DNA from: Engraulis encrasicolus | Taxonomy: Eukaryota > Chordata > Actinopteri > Clupeiformes > Engraulidae | DNA: 64,000 bases | Direction: 5' to 3' | NCBI RefSeq assembly: GCF_034702125.1 | Contig: NC_085868.1 | Coordinates: 30,382,595 to 30,446,594 of the forward strand | Shown here: positions 40,900 through 52,084 of the stretch, one piece after another | How positions within the stretch are numbered: the first letter of the stretch is position 1 | Layout of the letters: each line of letters starts with the position of its first letter | The notes under the pieces: model-generated | What the model saw: the letters and a program-made list of their open reading frames with translations, nothing else | Told to the model about the DNA's origin: nothing | Databases searched by the model: none | Translations under genes and position numbers: made by a program

Positions 40900-41130
40900 A
40901 TGTGTAGAGCAGGTAGGGTCCTGATCTCTATTTTGGAAATCTCCTTTTCAGTGTTATTTCAAGAATGGCCAATCATGCACATTGATACTGTTCAAAGGGC
41001 TGCATGTCTGGGTAACACACAGCATTACCTGACACTAAATCCAAACAGCAAAGCTGGAAAAAAGAACCTCCATGTCATCTTCCTGGATCTTGCTGATGTC
41101 TTTGGTGCCATACCCCATGAGCTTCTCTGA
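40900..41130 (+). pseudogene. Reverse-transcriptase fragment of a non-LTR-like retroelement (broken)
   Basis: One open stretch ends in HVIFLDLADVFGAIPHELL. It resembles the reverse-transcriptase block with LDLA(D/N)AFG-IPH found in several non-LTR families, preceded by a weaker MHIDTVQRAACLG segment. The frame stops at 41130. Further remnants may continue to about 41660 but I cannot align them. It lacks the catalytic YxDD block, so it cannot be functional. Confidence 0.5.
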
Positions 41131-42004
41131 GTGATATGCCCCCCATTGAAGAAAGTCCCCATTTGAACAGGAACTGGAAAGAGGACTTTCAGCTTACATC
41201 AAAATGTGGCTTGAAGTTTCAAGATGTCCATTACCAATCTCACAACTTGCTGTGCAAGGCATGGCTACAGATGACACTGAATTCAGACATACTGTATTGT
41301 GAGATCAGTGGTGAGGGAAAAGGCATTACTTGTGGTTACTTAGTGCAAGTGGAGACCTGCAATGGGAATGAGGCAGCATCAGCTCCCAAGAAGGCTGGAG
41401 ATATTGGTGTATTCTTCAGTTTCCTCTTCATACAGCCATTTCCTTTGGATATTGCCTCCACATGTCCTCAGACAACCAGCTTATTATTCACATTGCACCA
41501 TGGACTCGCAGCCATGAAATTGAAGTTTGCACTGAAGTAGATGCAGAAGGTTTGTGGCAACATACCTGTACATCACCAAAACATCTGAGGGATGTGAAAA
41601 GCAAGGGTGTCACAGCCACCAAAAGCACAGGTATGATCACCCTGTCGCTTACCAGTCAGGGTTTACAGTAAAGTTAAAAGACACCCTCATAAGCCAGAGG
41701 AACTGAGCTAGAGGCCCTTAGTGTCATGTGTTCTAAAATCAACTCACCACTCAGAAATTGAAACTGTTCATGAAACTTACCTAACCTGGTTCTCACGATG
41801 GTTGTTACCGAAGTTAAACGAAGATGCACGAAGCACGAAGGGTCTGCGTGAGAGCCAGGCTAAAACTTACCCCCATCATTCTCCAATCTGTTGCCCCAGC
41901 AACCAGCAATCACCAATGATGATGATTGGATGGGGAAAAAGCCACAGGACCCAACCAATGGCAAACAGCTCCTAAATTCAACTTCATCATTTGTCATTCA
42001 CCAT

Positions 42005-42677
42005 GGCTGTGTCTCAAATCACGCACTTGTGCACTTCGGGCACTGTTTTTCAGTGCCTAGGGCGCTCACGCTGAAAATTTCAGTTGATCCAGTGCACTGA
42101 AAGTGCCAGGATGATCCCCTAACAATGGCGGAAAAATTCAGTGCTTGAATGATGGGCTGGATCTCAAATGGCGCACTTGTGCACTTCGGGCACTATGTTT
42201 CAGTGCGTAACTAATACGGCATACGCACTGAAACATGAACACTAAAGTGCACAAGTGCACCATTTGAGATTCAGCCATGGACACTGCATGCACTAAACGG
42301 CGGCCATGTTGACAATGACACGGAGGAAATGTGCCATTCAGTTCAGTGGAAGAGTTTGGTCATCAGTCTCCTAATTCTGTAAGTAATGTTGATGGGACAC
42401 CAACCTTTTCATGCCAACCAAATTATTGTATGTGTGATTGTTGTCCTTTGGGGTGAAGGAAATGAAAATACAAGCACCAGATGCTGTGCATTGTAAACAG
42501 TAGCCAACTGATATTTTGGCGAGCTAATGCCATGCTCAGCCGTCACTTCCAGCGAGGGCACAGTGCATAGTGCTCAAATTTTTCCACGACACTATGCACT
42601 AAAGACCTCAGTGCACTGTGTGCACTGTGCACTGATTGTCAGTGCACTGACACAAGTGCGCAATTTGAGACGTAGCC
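42005..42677. mobile_element. MITE with GGCTGTGTCTCAAAT ends, with a nested palindrome
   Basis: The outer ends GGCTGTGTCTCAAATCACGC and GCGCAATTTGAGACGTAGCC are inverted, with GTGCACTT/AAGTGCAC repeats just inside. A second complete palindrome (42155-42276; GGCTGGATCTCAAATGGCGC to GCACCATTTGAGATTCAGCC) lies within it, so one copy seems to have inserted into another. Confidence 0.75.
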
Positions 42678-42841
42678 CATGTTTTCTATACAGCTAGCAC
42701 AAACACTGAATCTCTTCCTGACTGGGTTTTTGGAAGACTAGATATAATAGCCAAACCTGGCTGATTATGATAATAGTAGTGATGGAGCTTTTGATTGTAT
42801 TGTAGAAATTGCAATTCTCACACAGTACTGTAGTTTGTTAA

Positions 42842-43198
42842 AGGGACACTGTGCAGGAAATGGTCAAAAAACGTACTGCAACTATGCTGCTCGTTGAAAC
42901 TGGGCTGCCTATTGCCAAATTTGATCTTTACATGAAAGTTTACTAAGTATTAAAAAATATTTTCTAGTATGGTCCAAGTACAGTCATTTTTGCAGCAAAA
43001 CATGGCTATTTTTGGAAATTCAAAATGGCGGACAGAGAAGATCCCCCTTTTCATGTATGAAAAGTGCAATTTTTCCAGTCATAATGAATAGGCTGGAATT
43101 TGATGGTGTTGGTAAGTATTCATGAAAAAGGTAACATTAGTGAATGGGCAGCATGAATTCTGGAAAATAAACAACTCAAAATCTCACACAGTGTCCCT
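42842..43198 (+). mobile_element. TTAA-flanked MITE, copy 2
   Basis: 357 bp between TTAA (42838-42841) and TTAA (43199-43202), with ends AGGGACACTGTGCAGG and CACACAGTGTCCCT. It aligns end to end with the reverse complement of 11399-11761. It sits just outside the 8.3-kb hAT-like element. Confidence 0.85.
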
Positions 43199-44189
43199 TT
43201 AAAACGACATATACTACCAGGTGCAATTGCCACGTTATGTGTGAAGGATTCCGAATGCACTATTTGCATTCTTTCATTGAACAGTTAGTGTCATTAAATT
43301 CTCATTTCTGTGAGTTAGCTGACAATTATAATATTTTTCTTTTGTCCTCTGTCCTTGTACTAATTAATCTTGTTTTCAACACTTGAGTGGTCACCTCCTG
43401 TAGACTCAAGTTGAGCCATTTTTGCAACCAAGGCACTATGGTCTCTAAGATATGCCTGTTCAGCCATTGAAACTTTCTGAAAATAACATCCACATGCCCA
43501 TCAACTAATCATCCACAGGGTGTCAGAAACCTTTTTCGATAACTGCAAGTAGGCTATATGCAGAGATGTATAGTAACGAAGTAAAAGTAACGAAGTACTG
43601 TACTTAAGTACTAAACTGCAGTATATGTACTTTTTTGAGTAATATTTTTTTCCTCATACTTGTACGTTTACTGCACTACATTTTTCTGATGAAATTAATA
43701 CTTTTACTCCGATATATTTTTCATGTGCTGCTTTCGTTACTCGTTACTCATTTCTATGCCCGAGCGCTAGATGGCTCTGTCATCACCAGATATGATGGAA
43801 CGTGTTCACGGTCAGTGGGCGATGCAATGGTAGGGAAATAAAAGCGGATCGCATTCTCGCGCATGTCAGTGATGCTCAGTTGGCATTAGGCTCGGTCGCA
43901 ACCACGCAGGAAAAGATTTGATCAAAACGTGATTTGCTTGGTCTTAAAAAGGCGGGGATAACTGCGTCGCAGCCAAGCTGGACACATCAGGACGACGAGA
44001 TTTCAACAGCGGCAAAGAAGGTGGATCTAAAGGTCTGTGGGTGGATCTACCTTTTTTGACAGCGGATGTACCAGGGCGCCCTCTCGTGGAATGAAATCAT
44101 CACAGCGCTAATTCCATGACGCGCTTACCAACGTTGGCACATGCTTGTAAAATCCAAGACTCTCTCTCTCACTCGAAGAGAAATCCGAT

Positions 44190-44650
44190 GGTCTTGGGGT
44201 AGAGACACAGGTTACCACTCGGTGAGTCAAGGTTTGACTCTTAGTCAAATTTGTGATGATTTGGCTTCAGTTCCATGTAATAATTCAGTAATTTAGTACT
44301 CACTTTAGGCTTTTCATTTTGTGTTTTCGGACCAAAGTCGTCATTCAGATAGGACAGTTTTAAAATGACATAACAGCGCCAACCCATCCTGCGAGGATTG
44401 AACCCAGGTGTTCAATAAGTAGTTTTACCATGGCGCGCCAACCACAAAGGCCACTTCAAAGGTTTCGTGCACTTTCATACATAAAAGACAACTCGCAACA
44501 GGTCTGTTTCCACATTAACCATCAGCAACTAAAGACTTCCTGTGTTTCGATGCAGTTTCGAACCGGGGACATCACGAATGGAAGTCAGGCGCGCAACCAC
44601 TACTCTAACCGTCGGGCAGGCGGCCTGTGGAATCGTACTGGTTTTGTAAC
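44190..44650. repeat. Cluster of three tRNA-like repeat heads
   Basis: Plus strand near 44190: CTTGGGGTAGAGACACAGG with AAGGTTTGACTCTTAG. Minus strand near 44385-44455: GGTTGGCGCGCCATGG with GGGTTCAATCCTCG. Minus strand near 44550-44635: CGGTTAGAGTAGTGGTTGCG with CCGGTTCGAAACTGC. Each has A-box- and B-box-like words but does not fold into a standard tRNA as far as I can see, so SINE heads are more likely than tRNA genes. Confidence 0.5.
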
Positions 44651-44886
44651 CAACGGCATACACACCTAACGTGGCGAAGATGGAGCATCTGACGACAGGG
44701 TGGTTTGTTTCTCTTTTTTACTGTTGTAAGTGGGTTGTGCGACCATACATATGGATGATACCACTCTGAGTATGCTGCATTTGAGCATGAAATGCATTTC
44801 AGCATGTAGAAAATGAAGCACGTTCAACTACACACACATGAATCACATGAGCTATGAACACCAATCACGGCAGATTCCTCACATCA

Positions 44887-46205
44887 TGGAGTAGTCCACG
44901 GGCCAGGTGAGATGTCGGTACCACTCAGAGGGGCAAAGGTTGCTTATATTTTTTGAAAAGATACATGTCTGAAGTTAACATTTTTGTATGATAACCCTTC
45001 TGGAAGTACAGCCAAGTTAGGGTTATCAGCCGTTAAAGTAACACCCCCCCATCAAAAATAAAGGTTTTTAAGATGGGTGCCTGTCTTTCTACTGGCCCTT
45101 GTTTAAGACATATAGGGATGGTTAATTTTGTTATGTGTGGTATCGTTGCGAAGGGGAGACTCTGAGTTTTCATCCGACACCTTTCGAGAACATTTTGGTT
45201 AAGTATAGCCCTCCCTGCAGCGTTTCAAACATTTACTCAGACACATTTTTTTCAATTTTCGCCGATATCATCTCTTGTCTTTTCATACTGTGGCATCAGG
45301 GAGCATCAGAGAAACCTATTTAAAACTCTAAAATATTGTCTTGAGTATCAGGAATCTGAAAATATATCCTTTCACTATGTTATCCCATTTTTAGGGGGTG
45401 ATTTTCAGTCTTGTATCAGGCATGCCACTTTTTTGTTGCTGTTTTTTTGTGTGCTAATGTCTCGTATAGTCAGGCCTTTTTGAGACATTCTGCAGTTGGT
45501 TATCATAGCTTGTTATATATCATCAAGGAAGCCGACAGGGGGGGACAAAGGGATGTCTTGTCCCGGGCCCAGGGACAGAGGGGGCCCAGAATTTGATCCT
45601 TATTACATTGTATGTATTGAATTTGGGGCCCTTTCCGATGTCTTTGTCCCAGGCCCAGCCAAGGCTGTCAGCGACCCTGTATATCATATGAAAGCTTGGA
45701 TTGTATAGTATACAGATATGACCATGTATTTGGTGTACCTATTTGCATAGTAACCTATTTGCATAGCAACGGTTGCCAATTTGTTGTTATGACTGAAACT
45801 TCATTATACCGTATGTCCAAAATACCTCAAGACGTTTCAACCTTGAAGATGAATTTGAGTGGTAACCGTAATATATCTGACTCCCACTCCACTTTTCTTT
45901 TTTACACTGCATTGTACATGACCCCACACTACTCTATCAGTTCCATGTAGTGGTAAACTGGCAACGCTTCTAGGGCCATTCTGCAATTGGTTATCATAGC
46001 TCATTATACACCATATTAAAGCTTGGAGTTTGCAGTGTATGGGATATTATGATATATTTTGCTGTACCTATTTGCTTGGCAATGCAGGTAAAGCATTTTC
46101 CTTACCAACCAGCATCAATGATACAGTTTCTCAGCGATTCCATTGTGTAATGATACGTGAATCCTGACTACTTGTCCTAATATCAGTGTTGTGATGCAAT
46201 ACATC
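44887..46205 (+). repeat. Inner inverted arm, left
   Basis: Near-identical inverted copy of 48490-49303 (both begin TAGTCCACGGGCCAGGTGAG and continue through CTTCTGGAAGTACAGCCAAG). It has two extra segments relative to the right arm: a family A hAT MITE (45524-45679) and about 300 bp around it containing a repeat of the ATTCTGCAGTTGGTTATCAT motif. The first bases also resemble the outer arm (TAGTCCATGGGCC at about 38890). Confidence 0.88.
45524..45679 (+). mobile_element. hAT-like MITE, family A, inside the inner left arm
   Basis: 156 bp with ends CAAGGAAGCCGACAG and CTGTCAGCGACCCTG. The perfect duplication TATATCAT lies at 45516-45523 and 45680-45687. The opposite arm (about 48660-48690, minus strand) has the unoccupied sequence, which confirms the borders independently. 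Confidence 0.95.
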
Positions 46206-48489
46206 AAGAGGTTATATACAACGTCTGCAACATATGTGATAATGGCCCATTTGATGTTAGTCTACCAACCGAAATCATAGCAAATGTGTGAGAAATACAA
46301 TAGGCCTTTAAACATATCGTGTCAACTTTTGTAGACATATTGTGTCATGTTAAATATGACTTAAAAATGTTTGGTTACTACATGTCAGACATACATGTAT
46401 CTTAATTTTACATGTGCTTAGCAGAAGAGATGGGAAAAGAGTTGAAGTTGTACTCAAGTGAGCGTAGGCCTATCTTTCTTAAATCTTACTCGAGGGGTAA
46501 GTAAAAGTCATGTACTCATCCAAAATCTGCTCAAGTATAGGTAAAGTAGTTCAAAAAAAGTACTGAACTTAAAATGTAATTTGATGAAAAATAGTTCTTT
46601 GTTACTTTCAATTAGATGTCCTCTAGTGGCCTAGGCCTCTTTTTTTGTCTTTTATGGCTCATTTTGTGACAGGAAAGGATTGGCGAGAGAGAGAGGCGGC
46701 AGTCTGGTGCCCTATCTAGCGGTCCATGCCTAGTCCTTTTGAGATGCTCTTCATTTAGTGGTTTTGTTTAGTCAATAATGACACATCTGGTGTTCCCAGA
46801 CAGGCCCTCTTGCAGGAAATCCAGCAGGTCTATCATCTACAAACCTAAAGGCCAACTTCAGTCTTGGGTAGTGATTTGAACAGGCAGCAGGGCTTTGTTG
46901 CATCTGGTATTGGAGACCTAGACTGTATCAGAGGTGTCATGATTTATAGCAAAATGTAAAAACTGTCTGTGATATAACAGTTGAAGATCATGAAGAAGTT
47001 GAACATATTGCAAAGGAAGAGTGAGGGACAATACCATCAGAAAAGTACAAAAAGCTCATTGATGAATGAAAAACATGTTTGGAAGCTGTCATTGTCATTG
47101 TGCACCCAAATACTGGTGAGGACTGTATACTGACCATTCAGAAGACAAAAAAATAATTTCAGCAGGGGATGTTTTCTTGGCACACGTTGGGCCCCTTTGT
47201 ACCAATCAAGCATCATTACAATGCCCCAGTCTACTTGAACGTTGTTGCAGGCAGTTAAATGGCTTCTTATTGAAAAAGGGGTAGGCTACAGCCCAGTACC
47301 CAGCCCAGTACCAGCCCAGCAAGGTGTACCTAAGTAGCAGGTAAGTGCACATCTTCTTTGTGTATGCATTTTTTCTTTCTAAAGTGGTATGTAGTATACA
47401 GTATACAGTTTTATGCATAAGTCAGTATACAGGTGGGATTTCAACCTGCAACCCTCTGATCTGATGAACCTGAACCACTACGCCACAACTGCCCCATGTG
47501 CTGTTATAGTATGTGTAACATGGCTGTTATGTAACTGTATGAATGCCACAGTTGGTCCTACTCTCTACATTTACAGTGCATGTGCAGGGAGTACTATTCA
47601 GTGTGATATGAGGTTCTGTGCTATTGTGACATTAGCACATGTAGAGTAGCAGGGCAATAACAAACCCATTACATCTACTGTGACTACCAGGTTCATAGAG
47701 GTCAATGCTCAGCATGGTCTCCTATTGTAATGCACTGTACTCTACTGAACTATACTCTACTGTACCATACAGTTCTCTACTCTACTTCACTCCACTCCAT
47801 TGTTCATTACTGCTGCTTGGGTCTAGGGATGGGTATCAGTGTATGCCTGGAAAGTGAGCTGCAGTTGCTCAGTTGGTACACCAACACATGTGAATACAGT
47901 ACATGTATGCATGTTGCTTCATCGGTGGCATGGTGTAGTAGTTGTTGCAGCAGTATGAAGTTCAGAACTTGTGCTGTCTTTGCAAAGCTCTGATGACATT
48001 GTACCCCACTCTTCCTTTGCAAACCTCTTCATGATCTTCACCTCAAATCAAGTGTTCTTGCAGAGGGTTTTTAAATGTTGCTGTAAATCATGATACATGT
48101 GGTACGACCAAGGCCTCCAGGAGGAGAGAAGTGCCGCAAATTCTCCAATTAAATAAACAAGTTTTTAATGTGACAACTCGAGAGTGTGCAGCACTTATCT
48201 CCTCCTGCAAGTGTGCAACTGCACTCAGGACCCGCCAGGTTAGTGGGGGGATTAATTAACCAGTGCTCTCCACCATCCTCTACCATGACTGAGGCACCCC
48301 AATTATGGTACCGTCCCGCTGCACTGCTGCCTTTTGGATGCCCTTTGGGGGCTGCCCCCTTGCACAAGTTAAGGGATGAGTTTATGTTGTGTTTATATAC
48401 AATTGCTATGATTTCAGTTGCAAGACTAATATCATAGGGGACATTATCACATATATTTCTGGTATACAACCTCTGGGCGCATAACAACA
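46206..48489. other. Spacer between inner arms, no gene recognised
   Basis: Contains a partial hAT-type sequence (about 46428-46620, ACTCAAGTGAGCG / AAAGTACTGAAC words), a SINE fragment (46640), a minus-strand tRNA-like head (47430-47490; GTGGCGTAGTGGTTCAGG and GCAGGTTGAAATCCC) and TACTG-type simple sequence (47720-47800). No open frame with recognisable homology, so this element is non-autonomous or has lost its gene. Confidence 0.6.
46640..46720 (-). mobile_element. tRNA-derived SINE, short 3' fragment
   Basis: Only the tail and part of the body remain (plus strand TTTTTGTCTTTTATGGCTCA and GACAGGAAAGGATTGGCGAG). It lies inside the inner inverted-arm element. Confidence 0.45.
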
Positions 48490-49303
48490 TTGATTTTAGG
48501 ACAAGTAGTCAGGATTCAGACACCATATGACACAATGGAATCACTGAGAAACTATATCATTGATACTGGTTATGGAAAATGATTTGCCTAGTTAACATTG
48601 CTCTGCAAACAGGTACACCAAATATATGATAATATATGAATATGCTACCCACTCCAAGCTTTCATATGGTATATAACAAGCTATGACAACCAACTGCAAA
48701 ATGCACCTAGAGGTATTGCTTCCTGAACTTTATGAGAAAATGGTAAAACTGTGTTTTGAAAAAAATAACATGCCTCATACAAGACTGAAAATCACCCCCT
48801 AAACATGGGATAACATAGTGAAAGGATACATTTTCAGATTCCTGATACTCAAGACAATATTTTAGAGTTTAAAATAGGTCTTTCTGATGCTCCCTGATGC
48901 CACAGTATGAAAAGACAAGAGATGGTATCGGCGAAAATGGAAAAAAATGTATCTGAGTAAATGTTTGAAGAGCTGCAGGGAGGGCTATACTTAACCAAAA
49001 TGTTCTCAAGAGGTGTCGGATGAAAGCTCAGAGTCTCCCCTTCGCAACGATACCACACATAACAAAATTAACCATCCCTATATGTCTTAAACAAGGGCCA
49101 GTAGAAAGACAGGCACCCATCTTAAAAACCTTTATTTTTGATGGGGGGGTGTTACTTTAACGGCTGATAACCCTAACTTGGCTGTACTTCCAGAAGGGTT
49201 ATCATACAAAAATGTTAACTTCAGACATGTATCTTTTCAAAAAATATAAGCAACCTTTGCCCCTCTGAGTGGTACCGACATCTCACCTGGCCCGTGGACT
49301 AGA
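48490..49303 (-). repeat. Inner inverted arm, right
   Basis: Read on the minus strand it matches the left arm from TAGTCCACGGGCCAGGTGAG (49303 downward) to CCTGACTACTTGTCCTAA (about 48490), with few differences over the first 550 bp. It gives the unoccupied sequence for the MITE in the left arm (TTATATACCATATGAAAGC, minus strand near 48665). Confidence 0.88.
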
Positions 49304-49318
49304 GGAGGTGGTCTTCTG

Positions 49319-50440
49319 GGGGCGTATTACAGAAAACTTCCTATCTTCAGTCGTCCTATCTTAACTTTTGACTTGAGATAAGATTTTTTCCAGTTTGGTA
49401 TTACAGAAACAAATCCTAACTTCCTTTAGGATTCTTATCTTTGGAAATCCTATCTTATCTTGAGTTAGGAATCCTAAAGTAGCGATCTAAACATCTACGA
49501 TCTACTTTTTATGTCTGTTACCTGACAACAAACGCACCGCTACCTAGCAACAGTAGTGCGACGCAAGCTAGAATACACAGATTTGACTGCTGCTGCATCT
49601 CGCGGTCTGCGTGATACTAAACCAGAGAGGAAGAGGACGTAAATATTTCGCTAAACTTTTTAAGCTCATTACTTTTAAATAACGCACTTATTAGTGACGT
49701 TCCACCGAACGGATTTATAATACAGCAACATCTGTGAGGACGAAATTAGGTCACTCTCGCTGCCTGCAACCTCAAGTTGACCAAATGCATTGGTTTCAGT
49801 CCCAATAAAGTGCTTCCCATTTTCCATATTTTCATCCCAATGCTTTGTTTTTCCAAGCGAATGCACGCAAAACAGTTAAGACGTAATTTCATGAAATGTC
49901 TTTGTATGACCAGCGCATGTATAGGCTATTAATAAATGACAATTAGCTTGACTTGACCATGGTCGGCTGTCAATTAAGGAAGTTGATACACATCGAAGTC
50001 GGGTATATTTATCATCAACTCTTCACTTCACACATCGTTTGGGTCAGTCAATATAGCCTAATTTAATTAACATTTCATCCGTTCACAATTGCGTTGTTTT
50101 CCCGGATAGACTTCGCTGTTAGCTCTGGCTGAAACAGCAAGCTGAGCGTGGGTAAATGGTGATGAACACCAGCTAAATTTTGGCTAACAAATCAATGGAT
50201 AACTGGAATTAGGACAGCTGGGTGGCTGTCCTAAAGTTAGGACCAATTATTTAGGATTTTTCGAAGTTAGGATTCTTCTGTAATACCCCTTTCTTAACTT
50301 AAGATAGGATGCGCAAAACAACTTAGGAAACGCTGTTCTGTAATACGCTTTTCCTAAATTCGGTCCTAAAGTGCCGTTGCCGCGGTAACTAGACAGATAA
50401 GATAAGATTTTCAAGATAGGAAGTTTCTGTAATACGCCCC
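49319..50440. mobile_element. Harbinger-like non-autonomous element with CTG target duplication
   Basis: 1122 bp with ends GGGGCGTATTACAGAAAACT and (minus strand) GGGGCGTATTACAGAAACTT, CCTATCTT continuing in both, and a 3-bp duplication CTG (49316-49318, 50441-50443). Further internal CTGTAATAC / GTATTACAG copies are present near 49400, 50275 and 50335. The paralogue at about 38305-38322 preserves the empty site. The 3-bp duplication fits PIF/Harbinger; the class is inferred. Confidence 0.85.
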
Positions 50441-52084
50441 CTGCTCAGCAGTTGGTTTTTGTTACTGCTTGACAAAACTTTTGTTCCCGCGATGGTTCAA
50501 TGCCATGTGACACGACTGCCGCGCAGTCACTCCCTTCAACTGCGTCGTGAACGGCAAATTCTAACCAGGATGCTTCACTCGGACACACTGAGCATGCTCG
50601 CTGCCTAGCAAATTTTCAACCTGGTCGATAAGACGCCATCATGAACGAACCTATTGACACTGGCATGTTGGCAAGATGGATGAGGTAGACGAGGTATCGC
50701 CATCAACATCAACGACACCAACCACCTCACATTGCGGCGAGGAGGAGGAGGATGACGGCTGCCAACCCTGGCCCTATAGAGCTCTTCAGCGTTGACGTCA
50801 ACTTGTATGCGGCGTTTGGACTACCGGTTCCCTGGCGATTTTTTACATTGCAAAACGCCATAGAGATTCAGGTTTGGCAAAAATATAAGTTGCACGGCAA
50901 CAACGAACATTAGCGTGTCCCCGCATCCCTTTCTCATTAGTGGAACGGATCGTATCATCATGTTGGTGTATTCACATGTTAAATCATGACGATTATAATT
51001 CAATATTGCTAACCCCTTTCTGATCATTAAAACTTCCGAACTACAAACTTTCCTTTGGTTGCCATGGGTACAACCTTCCGCACGTACATGCCGTTAGATA
51101 CTGGCGCCGTTTCTGTAGTCGCCAAAAGCTTCCGGGTTTAGCATATGGACGCAACATCGTATTTATGTCGAAGTTTGACACAAAATGATCAACCATGTCA
51201 TACCTACAGCCTATTTTTAACTCCCTCGACAGTTTGCGGGGGTTCGCTAAGCGCGTGCTTGCACTCGGAGCTTATTTGAAATTTACCCCTATTCATTCCC
51301 AATGGAGGGCGGAAGCCGATAGGAACCAGGACGTCCTTAAATGCTAACATGAAAGACTACAATCTACTACATGCTTCCGCTTCCGCTGAAGAACTCTATT
51401 TAGATTCAATGTTCTCCTTTGAGGGACAAAACGAGAATTCATTTCGTATGTTTTAAGCAATAAAACTACTGTACGTTTTCTTAAAAACTAAACTTGTGTT
51501 ACAAAGCTGTTTTAATAACAAACCATAATGGTATTTGCACTTCATAAGAGACTTATTGTACAGAGCTCTAATAAACCAAATGGTATTCAAACTTTTGACT
51601 GACTTTTCCCCCCCCATTTTTTTAATGCAGTACTTTTACTTCTACTTCTACTTTTTACTCAAGTAGCAAAACGTACAATACTTCTACTTGCTTTACTTAA
51701 GTACAACAAATTTTGAATACTTTTGTCCTTCTACTTGAGTAAGGTAAGGAAAGGTTAGCCTACTTTTGACTTTTACTCGAGTCATTTGACAAGATGATAC
51801 TGGTACTTCTACTCCACTACTTTTCTCCAGTACTTTATACATCTCTGGCTATATGTTAAAAGGACACTAGGCAACATTTTTTTCACTTCATGGGTGACCC
51901 AATACTTCCCGTGCTTATGGGTTTGAGGTTCAACAAAACAAAATTGCCATAAGAAAATCTCATTTCATGTACCGAAGTAAGCGTGATCAAGTTTGTATCT
52001 TAGGCATCTTAGCATGCATCTCCAGCACATGCCTACCATCACTTTAATGTAGGCTATTAGAAATATAGGCTAAATGTGTCCTGG

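Larger units (their letters stand above)
43889..50651 (+). mobile_element. Nested element with GGCTCG/CGAACC ends, flanked by TA
   Basis: Starts GGCTCGGTCGCAACCACGC and ends GCCATCATGAACGAACC, with TA on both sides (43887-43888, 50652-50653). The terminal 170-200 bp are homologous to the short element at 38064-38536. The middle holds tRNA-like repeats, an inverted-arm element and a Harbinger-like element. No transposase seen. Confidence 0.72.
43561..51847 (+). mobile_element. 8.3-kb composite element with hAT-like ends and 8-bp target duplication
   Basis: The ends CAGAGATGTATAGTAACGAA and (complement of the right end) CAGAGATGTATAAAGTACTG share 12 identical terminal bases and AAGTA/ACTTTTACTC-rich subterminal DNA. 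The duplication GCTATATG is perfect at 43553-43560 and 51848-51855. No transposase is encoded. Most of its length is a second element (43889-50651); only about 1.5 kb belongs to the host element itself. Confidence 0.9.

Noticed and set aside
44190..44650. Possible functional tRNA genes
   Set aside because: A- and B-box words are present but no full cloverleaf or terminator T-run is visible; SINE heads are likelier.
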